Positions 20,746 to 35,700 of a stretch of DNA of 64,000 bases are shown piece by piece; within the stretch, counting starts at the first letter, position 1; each line of letters starts with the position of its first letter. Origin of the DNA: Tetracentron sinense (lineage: Eukaryota; Streptophyta; Magnoliopsida; Trochodendrales; Trochodendraceae); assembly GCA_015143295.1 (NCBI GenBank), contig CM026551.1, positions 18,776,543-18,840,542 on the forward strand, written 5' to 3'. The notes beneath the pieces were generated by a model. It was not told the origin of the DNA. It saw nothing but the letters and a program-made list of their open reading frames with translations, and ran no database searches. The translations under genes and the position numbers were made by a program.

Positions 20746-23700
20746 CTACATGAGAACAGAAAACAAGAGTAGAAAAGTATTAAGTAAATGATAAAAACAC
20801 CGGGAGATGTATGTCTCCGATCACTTCAAATTTCACGAAATAGCAAGTAACATCTATTTACATGAAACATGACACGAAGTAGCTTGAAAGTCCCATAGAG
20901 AACAGATCCCAGCACCATAATGTTACAAAGTGATGGGCTATGTCTAGATGAAAGAGTTTACAATTTCAATATCTATATGTTCATGCAAATAAAAAAATAA
21001 AAAGTACGGTATGGATAACATCATAATAAAGCAGTAAGAAATCTCAAAAAGTGATCTCATTGCCAGCACTAACTAGTCATCTAATTTCAGTGAGTGAAAA
21101 TGTCTAGTGCACGCCAAGATGACAACTAGCCAAGCATCACTTAGTTGACCAAATTAATTTTATTTATTAAATTTATAAAAATTAGAAAGAATCATATTAT
21201 TATTGAAACGAAAATTAAAAACTGAAATTAAGCATAGAAAAGATCAGCATGTCATCATCACAATCAATGCCTTTATTACAAGTACTTGGGTTGGCAACAC
21301 AAATCATGTTTCATCATTATGTTCTATTGAAAGCCATGACTTAAGTCAAATTGTGTCTTATCAAATCTTTTCTCACCATCGATGTCATTTTTAGCACTCC
21401 CTTCGCCCTTTTTAAAACTTTAAACTTGCACCAATTCACTCTTTGTCCGTTATCACTGCAACCATTAGTGGTCTTCGTTGAACGTGTCCAAAACATCTCA
21501 GTCAACTCTTCCTTATGTTATCACCTATTGGAGCCACTCCCAGATTATCTCAAATTCCCTCATTTATCTTTTCTTATCTTTCCACTCATCTAGCACAACA
21601 TCCTCATCTCGGCTACACTAAATTAATATGTTGCTTCTTAGTGGCCTAACATTCTACCCATAAAGCATAGCAGGTTTTATCGTTGTCTTATAATTTTTTT
21701 TTTAAATTTTAATCAAAAGGTGTTGCTCACATACTGTAAGAACATCTACGCTTTAGCCACCTGACTCTAATTGTGGGCAACATCTTCCTCAATCTCTCCA
21801 ACTTATGAATAATTGAGAATATACCGGAACTAGTCGCCTTGTGGTATATCCTAGTCACTTATCTTAACTATCGCCTCCACACTATTCGTGTTCTTACTAA
21901 AGTTACATTCCCTACATATTGGTCCGACTTATTTTATAACCCTTAAATTCCGAGGTATCCCTCCATAATTCTAATACTATATCTAACCCTTAGTTTCATC
22001 AATTAATACCATGTCATATGTTCATAACATGCACCAAGGGACTCTCTCTTGAATAAGCCGCAAATTTATCCATAACCAATGTAAAAAGATATGGACTCAT
22101 ATAAAGATCAGTATGTCACTGCATAAATGAAGAGCATATTATAATAAATATACTGAATTTATGATTGCCAAGTAAATATGGAAAAGCAAAAATTTGAAGT
22201 GTAATCAAGGTAATAAATCTCATTTCGTCAATTGATCCCATGTCATCTGCACATAATTAACATGCACCAAGGGACCTCCTTGTGAATATAAGTCGTCAAT
22301 TCATCCTTAACTAATGGAAAAAGATACAAAGTTATAGAAAGATCAGTGTCACTGCAATAAATAAAGAGGATAGTTTATTACAAAGTAATGATTGTCAAAT
22401 AAACATGAAAATCCAAAACATTGTAGTGCCGTCATGGTAACAAATCTCGTCAAAACAGTGATTTAGCTGTCGTTGCCATATCCAATTCATGAAATGGATT
22501 GTGAGGCACTAATTAGTTTCAGTTGCAGCCTCTGAAAAAACAAGAGGGAAAGGCCAAAAATGTCGGGGATGGTTAGTGTTGCCAACCGTAAGTACTTGGG
22601 ATAATGCATTGTTCATGATTGATTTCATTTGAAACCTATGAATTGATTTTGTAAACATGCTAGTATAAATTAACTAACATTAATTAAAAACACTAATAAA
22701 TCAGTCAAGGGTGCTATTTGCACCAGTTGAAGCTAGGAGAGAGCTCGAGAAGCGACTAGTGAATACCACTACACAAGTCACTTTATCAAAGAACGAATCC
22801 TCAAAGGTGAATTTTGCACTCATTATATGAAGACAAGTGACCAACTTGTTGATGTCCTAATATATGAAGACAAGCGACCAACTTGTTGATGTCCTAACAA
22901 AAGCAGTTGGTAGTAACCGGTGTTGTTGTTGAGTAGCCCTTGATGAACTTACAATAGTAATTCATAAGGTCTGCGAAGGATCATAGTTCGGTGGCAGTAG
23001 TAGGGGGCTTCCACTCTTGATGGCATATATCTTGTCCTCGTCCATCCTTAATTGTCCCTTGCTCAAAACATGGCAAAGGAATCCAATGCGCTCTTGCACG
23101 AATGAGCATTTCTCCCTCTTGACATATATGTTATTCTTCCTTAACATGTCCAACATTGTGTAAGTGCTCGACATGCTCCTCAACAGTCAAGCAATACATA
23201 ACGATATTGTTTAGATAGACCACTGCGAACGTGTCGACAAATTCATGGAATATCTTATTCATCAATGTTGAGAAGGTGGTGTGTTCAAAAGGCCTAAAGG
23301 CACCACCATAAACTCATATGCGTTGTATCTCATGACACAGGTTGTCTAAGGCTCATCGCCCTCTGGGATGCAAACCTGATAGTAATCTTACCACAAATCA
23401 AGCTTACTGAAGTATTTGGTTGTCCCAAATTAGTCGAACAAGTCGCCAATCAATGAGATGGGATACTTGTTTACGTTGTTCAATGCTCGGTAGTCCACGT
23501 AAAGCCTCATACCCCATCATGCTTGCAATGAAAGATGACCAACACCCAATATGGTGCCTTGGAGTGGTGAATGAAGCTTGACTCCAATAGCATACGATAA
23601 GGGGCTTTAGTAGACGATTTAGCCCCAAGAACAAGTTCTATATCGTGGTCAATTGCTTGCCAAAGATGAAGGAATTTTGGCAACTTCTCGAGCATGGCGT

Positions 23701-26700
23701 CAACAAACTCTGTTAATACCTCAATCACTCCCTTTAGAACCGGACCTTGGTTAGAGTGGAACTCTTCCGTCAACGTAGCCAAGTGGATCATCTCCTCTCC
23801 GAGTTTAATTGCACTCACAGAGCCCCTTTTAACCATAGTTAAGTAGTTTTAACTCCTAGGGTTAATTTTTTCTAAAAATCAAGGTTAGATTGTTGAACCC
23901 TAGTGAATCTTAACCACCATTAATAGAGGTTAAAAGAGGCACGAGTTGATCCGTAGGTGTGAGTGAACTCTCCTCAAGTTCAATCTGATTGAGTATGATC
24001 CCAACTCCCTTTTCTTGAGTTGTAGGGCCGAAAGCATCTTCTTCCCACTTTTGCTTGCCACTGTTGGAACCATAAATGGAGATTCTCCAAAGATGCACAA
24101 CGATTGCAAGTAAGCCGTTCTATTCCGACGGTATCTTGGAAGTCATCAATGGGCACCCCCTTAGCTACCCCATGAATAGGCTTTGCTACTTAGTTCACCG
24201 CCTTGATGCGGCTTGAGTCTTTCTCCAGCTTCCACTCAAGTCGCTTAGCTTCCCCTTGTACAATAAAGCTGTGGGTTGCCCCTGTATCCACCATGGCTCG
24301 GGTGAGCTTCCCATTAATTTTCAAATCTACGAACATAAGTTGCTCAACCAATGTTGCTTATTGGGCAGTTATAGCTTGCTTCGTTGGGAAAACAACTACT
24401 CGATGCGGTCCAAGACATGGAAAGCACTGTATCAGTTTCAAACTCTTTGAAGTTGAAGCTTCCTTACTCGATCCTGACATGACATTGCTTATCTTCTTAA
24501 CAGTAGATGGCCAAGAAGGTTTGCTTGTGGTTCTTGTATTCCCCTTTTTGTTGGGGTCACTTGATGCGAGATGCTTTGCCACTGCTTATGCTGAAGCAAG
24601 ATCTTGAACACCTAGCCACTACAAACACATTGTTTTTCTCGGACATATCTTTGATGTCTAGCATGAGGGCTGAGAAGTGTTTCACGTACTCACGTACAAT
24701 GCATTTTTTATGCAACCGTCGCAAGTTCCGCCTATCGATATACTCAACATTCTAAAGCAAAATTTGGGTCTTTAACTCCCTCATTGGGTCAGCCCATGAA
24801 TCAATAATGCATCGCCTATTCTGAATGTCATTGTACCGAACACGCTACCACAACTTAGGATTGGCCAATAGATACATTGTTCTTGTTGAGACCTTGACTT
24901 CCTCTGATTCTTGTGTCACAGCTTTAAAGTCCAATTTCATGTAGAACAAGAAATTCTTGAGCTTATTTGCATCTCTCGCACCACCGTACGAGATGTCCTT
25001 GTTCGATTGTGTCTACGCAGCCGTCCATATGCACCGACTGTGGTCCAGACGTTCCTTGTTAGCGTGTGCCCTAGTCCCTTTACCCATATCTTCTACCCAT
25101 GAATACATGGTCTTGACCTTGCTCTGACCAACTATTACATACAAAGCATGTAGCTAGTTAAATCTCGTGCGACACTTGATCGACTCTTCGAACAAGTCAA
25201 CATTTCTGATCAATTACCTTGAAAACAAGAGCAATGCACACAACATACAAAAATGGAACAAAGATCAATACTATTGCATAATAAGAAAGGTTATAAGACA
25301 CTATGCTTACAAGTACACACTAGAGGAGTAGGTGACCAAAGATGGTCTAGACAAGGCTACTCAAGTGATATATCACCTCTTCTATAAGGTCGATGTGAAG
25401 CCTTTTACATAAATTTAAAAGGGAACATCAACAACGCTGGTACACACATACTGGTTTGTTACAAAAAAGCCACAATCTATTTGTGGTCAAAACTACCCTT
25501 TAAGAAAAGATAAAAAGACTCAAATAATGCCACAACCAAGCCTATGCAAATATTATTGGACGAATGGTCGTGACACTAGGCCAACAATATAAACAAAAGG
25601 CTACAGAGAACATCCCTTTGTCTTAGCAGATCTTTTCTAATTCATAATGATAGAAAAGGTAATTTCAAGATACATGCCATAATCCAACTCCGCCTACTAC
25701 CCAACTCATTTAATCCACAACATGTAATCAAGGAAACTCCATTCCACATGATCATAGGCTTCTTTCAATTCTATCATGTAGATCACTCCTCTAGTCCCAA
25801 CCCAAGGTTCTGAATATCGATATCGTGAGATATGTCACACAATGGAAAAAATAAATATCGTTTTGTGGGGAATATATTGCACGCTGAGGAAGAAATTGAG
25901 TGAAAATGGAGAAAAATATAAAATTTGTAGTGAAAATTCAAAAAAAGTTAAGATGTATGTTAATACACATGAGAATAAATATTTTTTTTAAAATACAACA
26001 ATGTGTTTAAGAGATGCATTGGAAATGGGGCAAACATGTGCGCTGACAATAATGTATGACTAATATTGATATAACTTACATAAAATGTTTCAGTCAAATC
26101 TCAATCAATCATAACAATAAAAATACAAAATCAGAGTTCCATACATAAACATCCATATCCAACCCACCACAAGAACTACAACATAGCCACATGGAGTTAA
26201 GTTAAAAAAAATTTAAAATCTTGAGTTTCCCCTAATTTTCCCTCCCTAAAATTAGAAATTTAAATTTTGAACTTAAAAATCTAGTGTAAATAGATTAAGC
26301 TGATGCATTTGCACTAGTTTAAGACTAATGACACTAATTGTGCAAAATTCATTCTAATTTGAAGCAAAATCTTACCATTAGGGAAATTTAGCCAAATGTG
26401 GTGAAAATGGGGTGCACTTTGACTCCAATGACAAATGAAGGTAAATGTGGGTACTAGGTACCAAAGTGGATGATTTCTCAAGAAAATAGAAAAATCCCTC
26501 TAATCTCTTAAACTCCTTCAAAACATCCCAAATTCCTCATCTTTTGTCGATATTTCCCCTTTTCATAGACTAAGGGGGGAAATATCCCTAACTTATTAAA
26601 GATATTTCGGAAATATCATGCAATATATCGAAAATATCGCGGATATTTATTTAAAAAATGCTACATGTAAGAGATATTTCGCACCACTACGATATGAAAA

Positions 26701-29700
26701 GATATTTGAGATATATCAAAAATATCGGGGATATTTCAAACTATGCCCATGCCTGGATTCTTAAATCAATGCATTCATTAGCAATTAGCACCCCATCTAG
26801 AATGTCACCCTTTCACAAAAACCCCTATTAAGTCCTCCAAACTGAAATATCAAAATAAAACTTGTCGAAACCAGATACGTATAAGTTTTGGCAAGGTTCT
26901 ATACGATATTCTAGGTGATACTTTAAATATAGGGGACATATAAGAATCTTCTGAAATCGATACGCATCAGTATCATTTGTCGTCATCTCTTATATGAGGT
27001 TATGTTAAAATTCTAAAAACACATCTCATTTATTCTTTTCTCCTTCTCTCATTCTACATCCCAAAACTCTTAACTCCTAAGTTTTTGTAATGAAAACCTT
27101 GATTTGGAGCATTCAGACGCATCAAACGTAGTTTACTATACAAGATTTGTTCAACGGTTTATTCTCATATAACCAAACCCAACATAATGAGTATCTCCAC
27201 CACCTGCATTACTCAGTCATATAAAGATTGTAATGATGATGATTTGTATGAACCAACAAGTAATTCTATGTCGTTTTAAATTTCATCATTAACAATTTAC
27301 AGGTATATATATATATATATATATTCAGTTTTTTAATTGTTACATTTGCTTACTAGTTTAGTTTATTAGTTATTAATGTTTTCATTTTATTGTGTAATTG
27401 TGTCTGTTTACTACTTTGAGTTTGTGCTAAATCGCTTACCATGACTTATCAGCTTTGGTTTTTGCTACTTGTTAATTAATAACTTACATTATTTTTATGT
27501 TTGATTTAAATTTTATCAACAAATCTTTTGCATTTGAACACTTTATTCATGCTTTCATTGCTTTTCTTTTTTTTATTATTATTATTTTTATATAAAAAAA
27601 ATGATACATAATGGTACGGATATAGCCGTTACAAATCTTGAAACATGTATTTATATCCTTGATCTGAAAACTTTACGTATTCTGCACCCTCCTTTCTTGG
27701 AAAAGTAAAGTAGCAGTAAAATTCGACCTCTTCACAATTTGGGTCTCATGAAATTTCTTCAATACTTTCATGCAATCATCTTTGGTAATATCCCAATATG
27801 GCTTGTAAAAGAACTAGAGAGAATCCACCCACACCCAGAGCTTTACTATCCTCCAAAGTTTTAATAATTGTAAGCACTTTGGTGGTTCATATAATGAAAG
27901 GGCACTAGAATAATCAAACCAAACTGTACTAGTGTTTAGATAGTTCTTATTTACCAAAGTACCATGAAGTGGAATTGCAATATAAACGGTTTAATATTGA
28001 ACACCATATTTATTAAACTATCACTCCACTGAAATTGGAAATTTTACATTGCAGTAAACAATAGATAGTGGGTGGATATCGAGCCACTTGTAAATGTGTC
28101 GGGCCGAGCCTATTCAAAAATTAACAAAATTCAAGCCCAAACCCGGCCCATTGCCACCCCTAGGTATATAGGTATATGTTGTTCCTATAATACTATATGT
28201 GGAAAACAGAATTGGAATACTAAACAGTGTCAGTAGGTACCAGACTTACTTGTTTATAATTGTAGCAAAAAGTGACAAAACTTCAGATTCCCTGGCGTCA
28301 GGCAAATTTCTAGCATAATCACCTAGAACATGATCCATCATTGGGGGCACAAACTGCTTTCCAATTTGTGGTTGATCTTCAGCCTTATCCAAAAATGTCT
28401 CAATGAGCTTGAGAGTCTCTCTCTTCACCGATCTGTTGCAAAAAAGTATCTAATTTAAATAAGAAGAAATTTCAGGGACAGTATAAAAAGATCGAAACTG
28501 AATCCTGATTCTTGATCTTACCGCAGAAGTTTTACAAAAGAAGTTTTAGAGGCAAAGGGCCCCCCTTCTGCAATGCTGTTTGATATAAGCTCGCTGTACA
28601 TCCTGTTGCAATCATCAGTTATGAGACTTACATATTAGTTGATTAGCAGCAAATAAACTTTCTAAATTTCCAAAACCACATCAAGAATCTTATAATCAAA
28701 ATTGTTCAAGTTCATATTTCTAATTGACAAAAATACCTGTACACGTTAAGCATGTCCAAAAAGATCAATGAAATTTGTGACAAAAAATAAGTGCCGAGCG
28801 AACTGGCAACACTTGTATTTGTCTGCCAAGCAACAATAACTTGCATTAATTCTCAGAAGGCAGTAAATTGAATTAAGAAAGAAAGCTATGAGGCACAACT
28901 AGGAAACAATATTACACTACTATAAAGCCTATAATAGCTCGCATATCACAGAACGAAAAACAATGAAAGGGGCAAAAGACACATAAGGTAGATAACATAT
29001 AGTAGGATGCTCTAAAAGGTTGTCCATAATAAAGAATATCCATTATGGATACAAGAAAAAATTGGCTGACACCTATTATTGCAAATGTCACACAGGCATG
29101 AAGAACACACTTAATTTTAAAGTACTTTAAAATATTGGTCCAAAATGAAATTCTAACCAGATGCAATTTAACTTTACAATCATTCAGTAAGTTTTGTCAG
29201 TTTTAAGAAATATAATACTCAACATACACTGAAACTGCAAATAATTCAAAGAAGCCTATGAATAAACACAGTATGATACCAACTAAAGCATGGATGGAAC
29301 ATGGGGGACACGGACATGCCTTAGACATGGCTGTTGTGACCATAGTAACAAAGTCGGGGTTCAGGAATAATTCGGCAAGGGTACGGAAAAATATGGGGAA
29401 ACTTTGAAAAAAAATGGAGAATTTTTTTATAAAAATTATTATAAACATGATACCAATTAATATATCTAACAATTTGGTGAGATAGTATAAATAAAATGAT
29501 GGAGAAAATACATTTACACCCCCTGAGGTTTCACGAAAATACAGAGACACCCTCAATTTTCATATAATACATTAGGCACCCTTACTTTTCAAACTAATGA
29601 CACTTACACCCCTTCCGTCAATCAACTAACCAGACTTGCCGATGTCATGTGATAAAGTCCAAAAATGTCAATTTCACAAAGGAAGTGTATGTGAATTTGA

Positions 29701-32700
29701 AGACATACTCACACCTCATCCACCCTATACCAGATGAATCAATGTAGCCTGTATTGGACCTTGAGTCCATTAATCCTACTACTTCCAAGGGCAGGCTCAT
29801 CTGCTTCTCTCCTATTTTTTTAGGCCTACTAGGCCTTCGATGGAGAGATGGAGGATTAATAGACTCAAGGTCCAAAGCAGGCCACATGGACTCATCTGGA
29901 ATAGGGTGGATGAGGTGTGAGTATGTCTTAAGATACACTTCCTTTGTAAAATAGGCATTTCAAGTAAGGGTGCCTAATGTATTTTCTAAAAACTAAGGGG
30001 GTCTATGTGTATTCTCATCAAACCTCAAGGGTTGTAAATGTATTTTCCCAAAAATGATTCGCGGGGTAATTTTGAAAGTTTTTGAAGTTTATCGCATGAC
30101 ATTAGCAGATATAGTCAGTTGACTAACGGTCAATTGAAGGAAGGGGTGTAAGTGTCATTAGTTTGAAATGTAAGGGTGCCTAATGTATTTTCTGAAAATC
30201 GAGGGGGTCTATGTGTATTTTTGTCAAAACTCAAGGGGTGTAAATGTATTTTCCCTAAAAATAATTATGAACTACAATAATAAGTTCATAACATCATTTT
30301 AAAATCCAATTCCATTTTATCAAGTCATCAAGGCATCAAAATTCATTAAAACATCAACAATCAAGATTAAAAAACAAAACTGGTTGTTTGCATTCTCACG
30401 GTTTCATCAACAAAAAGTATTACAAAATATAAACATAATAAAATCACCCATTCTTATTTAGCAATCGCTCAAAAGCGGCATTATCATCAAGGTTATCAAT
30501 ATTTGCATCATCTTCATTCTTTATAGATTCACTGGAAGAGGGTGCTCCATCCGGGAATGCCAGACCTTTCTCAAGATTATTTCTATTTTTTTAAACACGT
30601 TTTTTTTCTTCGAATTATGAACGTCATTTTCTACAGCAGTGTATTAATGCACATTTTAAACTAGTATTTTTTTCTTTAAAAAAAAGCAGTTTTTTGTGAC
30701 AATAAACTTTTACATCAGACAAATTTGTCCATGTGGGACACGGGCATAAGACTCAACTGATACCTATAAACTTTTAGTATTTATCTATACCCTTATAAAA
30801 AGCCGCTAACAACCATTGACTTCCATTTTTTTTCATCGAACTTTATTTTCATAAATAAACCTGACTGCAATACTAGCACCGACTTCCTCTTCTTCTTTTT
30901 TACTACCTTTCCTCTTCCAAAAAAAAATCCCACCACCCCATCAATAGATGTAAACATCTCAGTGCACGCTCTCCATCTAGTGTTCCACCCCCCACACACG
31001 CCATCATTCTTATCCTTCTGTAATGCTTCTTACCACCTCGTGGCCGTTCTTAGCATTTTGAAATACAACCCGCCGCCTCGGTCGAGGTTTTTCTCAAATT
31101 TGTTGATAACGCTTCCTCACTTGTTCGTTATTCCATAGTTATCAAGTTGTGAAGCGAAAACGAAAAGCGAAGCGAAAACGAGAAGCGGGAAGCGAAGCTC
31201 AAAAAATCCTTAGGAAACGGAAAGCGAGAAATAGATATAGGTGCATCATTCTCATTATGTGAGGATGACAAATTATACCTTAAATTTTATTTTATATGAG
31301 ATATTTGTGAAGAAGTAAATGCCTTATAGTCTTAAGTTTCAATTCAACGATACTTGCCTAGGATATATGTTATAGGCTTTAGACTCGGGCCTATTTCATT
31401 ACTTCCTAAATAGGAAATTCATAACCCCCCTTGACCACTAAATGAGAAGCGAGTGGAAGCGAGTCTGGGAAACAAGCTTCTTGGGAAGCGAGCTTCCCAC
31501 CTTGTTCATAGCTTCCCGGCAACTATGCGTTATTCACATCCTCCTCTTCTCTAACTCCCTCTCCTTCACCCCTAATTCATCCGACTTACTAGGACTCAAA
31601 TACAAAATTGCGTCTCTCTCCCAACTCTAGTTCTTGGTCAGTTGGGTCTCCTTTGAAAGAAATGGCGAACACCCTCTACAACAATCTTATCTCTTACTTT
31701 ATTTCCAAGGTTAAAATTTATTACACTAGCAAAGATCCACTTCTCCCATGGCTCCAATAAGAAATAACCCTCTCTATTCCTCTCTTTTCCCTATTCCACC
31801 TCTTCTCTGTTTTCTGCATTTTTTTTCCTTCTCTTTTTGCATTATTCCCATGTTTGCACCGTACTTACGGTTTTGATTACATCAAAGGCATTCACACTCA
31901 CAACCACCCAAAAAATCTTGGCAACAACAAGAATCAATCAGGTTTCCAAGTTGCAATTCAAAGACCCGAAAGCGTCGATTCATCAAATTTTTTTTTTTGG
32001 GTACGAAGGGTGTCTCAACCCAAATAAGGAAGGACTAGTCCTTTCGGATGATACAATCACCAGCAAACCACGTGCATCAGGTAAGCCTGGGAGGACTTGG
32101 TCTTGAGGGTTACCAAGTGCAGTAAATGTAACTATATAATCTTTTTATTGATAATAGACAGATTTCATCAGAAAATAAAAGAATATGCAAGGAAACGTCA
32201 AAATTTAAAAATGATAATAATAACACCCCACCTCACAAGAATCGGAAGCCCCTAAAATATGCTATACAAAAAGATACAAAGAGGACTATAGCTACGCTTA
32301 AAGATTAGTCAACAATGATTAACAAAAATTTTATGACACTGTATGTAATGTACTTGACAAAAACCCAAAGAGAATCTAGCTGTGTAGAAAGTTATACCTG
32401 CAATATGTTAAGTACAGTCCTGACAACATCTTGATCCTTCAGAAAATCCACACTCTGCCGTGCCTGTCCTATAATTTCAGCCCATTTCTGCAGAACAAAG
32501 TGTGATCATAAAATGAACTATATGGTACTGGCATTTTTTTGTGTGTGTAGAGGGAGAAAGAAGGGGAGGGGGGCAACACTGTAAACAGGTCAAAACTCTA
32601 ACACTAACCTGGTTTGGAAGTTCCATCAATCTTTGCAGATACTCATCCCTCTTCTGTGGATCAGATTCTGCTTGAATCATATGAGCAACCTGGAAAGACG

Positions 32701-35700
32701 AAAAAACAGTAACAGTTCAAACGTGGCAGCCATACTATGTGTAAACGAACAATTTGGGGAATAAAATTTGGCAACATACAGATTCATAAAACGAATGAAT
32801 CTGGTGAGGCTCAAGATCTGTGACGGTAGTTGGAAGACCAGATAAAAGTTCAGATACAAATGGTTCATTTTCCCCAACCTGGAAACAAGACAAGCAAAAC
32901 ATCAAGGGACAATCAGGCCATAAATAAACCACTACTACCAGAAGGATAGACGGTTTAAAAAAATCAAGTTTAAGAGATGTTTAAAAAATATAAACATATA
33001 AGAGGCAATTCCTAGTAATATAATAGCTGTTGCAGAAAGTGTTGAAAAATTGTGCAAATTATTGATAATTTCAACAATTTATGAGTATTTCATAGGTCAA
33101 CAAAGTATGGACTTAGGATATTAATTATCCAACAATAATTGGTCAATATTTCGTGAATATTTCACAAATTATAGTAAATTTTATCATATATCACGAGAAG
33201 TTGGCATTAACTTAGTTATAATTTCTAAATATAAATTATATTTCGCTGTAAGGGGGGTGATTTATTTTCCCACCTTTCATTCAATTTGAGACTATTAGGT
33301 TAGAATCAACTCAAAGGAGGTGATTATTAAGGTGGGAACTTCATGGAGAAGACTTTTATTGGGACCTCATGAAAGGTAACAATTTAGTGTTCTTTTGAAT
33401 TTATTCATTTCAAGTGAATCATAGTATGGTCAATGTTTTCAGCCGATCGGCCAAAAAATATAATTGTCTATGATTACCCGTATATTTTATTTTAAAATTT
33501 AATAATAAATACAAATAATTATCCAAATCATATTATAATTATAAAATGATAATTAGTAGTCCATAATAGGCGCTATTCTAGTATGTTATTATGTATGTCT
33601 GGACAATCAGTCTGTTGGCAAAGTTTTTTTTTCCCGCAAATTTAAATAATATTTCTATTTTTTTACAATTTAAATTAGAGTTATAAAATTAGATAATCAC
33701 TAATAATTTAGAATTGAACATCTAAAAATTAACATTGTACACATAACAATTAAATTACAAAAAAAAAAGGGTTTATTTGTGCGAGTTAATTTATTTTAAT
33801 AATCTTAACTATGAATAAAATTTTACATATTATTAATTTGGCAAGAAATTCGTACGCGACTTCAATAATTTGGCCAAAATTTCGTTTTGCCGGATCTGCG
33901 AAACTTGCCTAAGATTTGAATTTTAAACCTTGGTTGTAAGATAGATGTGCGCATATGAAGTTCATATAAAAACAATGATACTCCCAGCTATATTTTGAAT
34001 TAAATCAAATCAAGTTACTCAACTAAAATACAGTCTCGAAGCTTCTTCTATATACAAGAGAAAAGTTGCAGTGTTACAAAAACCAAAAAGAGAAATGAGA
34101 GGAAAGATTACCTGTACAATAACAAATTTACGTTTGCACTTTTGAACAATTTTTAAGAATGTATCACAAGCCATATCCTGAAAGTGAGACAAAATATAAG
34201 TTTACCATATAATGGAGTATGCTTATGTCATAATGAATAAATGCAATTAAAACAAAAATTTTCTTTTAATGAAGAGATGTTGGTGCATACATGGTGAACA
34301 AAACCATCAATAGATCACAAAAATAAGAATGTCAAAAATGTACCAACATAAAACTAATATGTACCAAATGCATCGACAAAAAAAGTGCCAGTACATAATC
34401 AAAATTATCAGCAAGGATTTGCTAACAATAAGTAAGGTCAAAAATGAAAATATTTTGTGGACTACGATCCTTTCTCCCCCACAGATTTGCACAAAAGAGG
34501 ATACCAGTTTAAGTATCCTCTTAAGCTGCATAAGAATGAGGAAAATGTTCATGAAGGAAAAATATGCATGAAAAATGTGAATGGATGCAAGAGGAAATAT
34601 TGATGCGGGAAAAAATAGATAAGAAGCATATATAGGGTCATAAAAAGATATGATGATAAACAGTATCAGAGAAACGTTGCTATGTCAATTATACAAGAGA
34701 TTGACCTTGCCAGATAGACTAAATGAGTAGCAACTTTAATTCAGTATTGTGTGAGAATAAATAGACAAGGTTCATTAATAGCTTATGCCATACAGCAAAC
34801 ATGTAATGACACCACACAATACACTAGTCAAATATTTTATTGGATTCCCCATGTATCAATAAAAAAATAAAGTTATTTATTTTCCAAATTTTTATTTTGA
34901 ATATAAAGACTAATCTATGGACATGGTAGTTCATCCATAGACAAAACAATATCTATTTTATTGAATGCTATATAACTAAAATTAATAAAAAATAAATTAA
35001 TGAATTTTCCCCCAAAATTAAGATTAGTCCATGGATGTGGTAAATCATCCATAGACTAATCATAAATCTTTTAATGAATCTTATATGACTGGCATTAATG
35101 TAAGAAAAAATAATAATTTTATTCGTATAAATTTTTAAAATTAAAGAAGGTAAAATAAAAACTATTTATTTAAAAAAAATTAGATTAGTATACATGTATG
35201 AAAGATCATCCATAGACTAGTTACATATATTTTACTAGCAATTAGATTCCAAGAATTTGTTTCAAAAAATGAGGCATTTTCTGTGCTCGCCAAAATACAT
35301 TGACAATTGCTCATAAATCATATAAAAGAGTGGTAAATCCATGGATTTGAAACGAAACGCCCAGATCTGCACTCTTATCATGCATATTTTACGATTTATT
35401 GCAAAATAAAATAAACAAGTACTTAAAATTAAGAACAAAAAACTGGAGAAAAGAAAAAACATGCCTTGCAAAAACAGGAATGGATCTTGCTTTACGAATA
35501 AAAAAAAAAGGGGGGGGAAGGGGGGATGGCTGGTTTCGATCTGCATTGGGTAAACAAAAACGCTATGTTCCTGTTGGAAACTCACAATGGAGTCGTAATT
35601 TTTTGATTTGTAAGTCAATCACTTATAAAGGCCCTGTTTTGACTTTTAAACAGAGCCACGTAACATATAGAGAACCTCAGTGTGCAATGTAAAGAGTATC

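Larger units (their letters stand above)
20746..28249 (-). other. XPO1 intron of 7.5 kb between w23 and w24
   Basis: Filled with an RTE LINE relic, a copia tail, a broken gypsy element and at least two word-rich elements (listed separately). 20746-21380 and 25120-25800 hold nothing I recognise. Confidence 0.8.
28823..32397 (-). other. XPO1 intron of 3.6 kb between w20 and w21
   Basis: Contains the fold-back element at 29500, the word-rich element at 31134 and a SINE piece at 31987. 30257-31125 has nothing recognisable. Confidence 0.8.

Noticed and set aside
24203-24755. Frames of 134 and 82 codons on the plus strand
   Set aside because: Antisense to the gypsy gag-protease region.
29645-29954. 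Overlapping frames of 97 and 66 codons on opposite strands with similar peptides
   Set aside because: The similarity comes from the DNA being an inverted repeat; no splice, promoter or family evidence.
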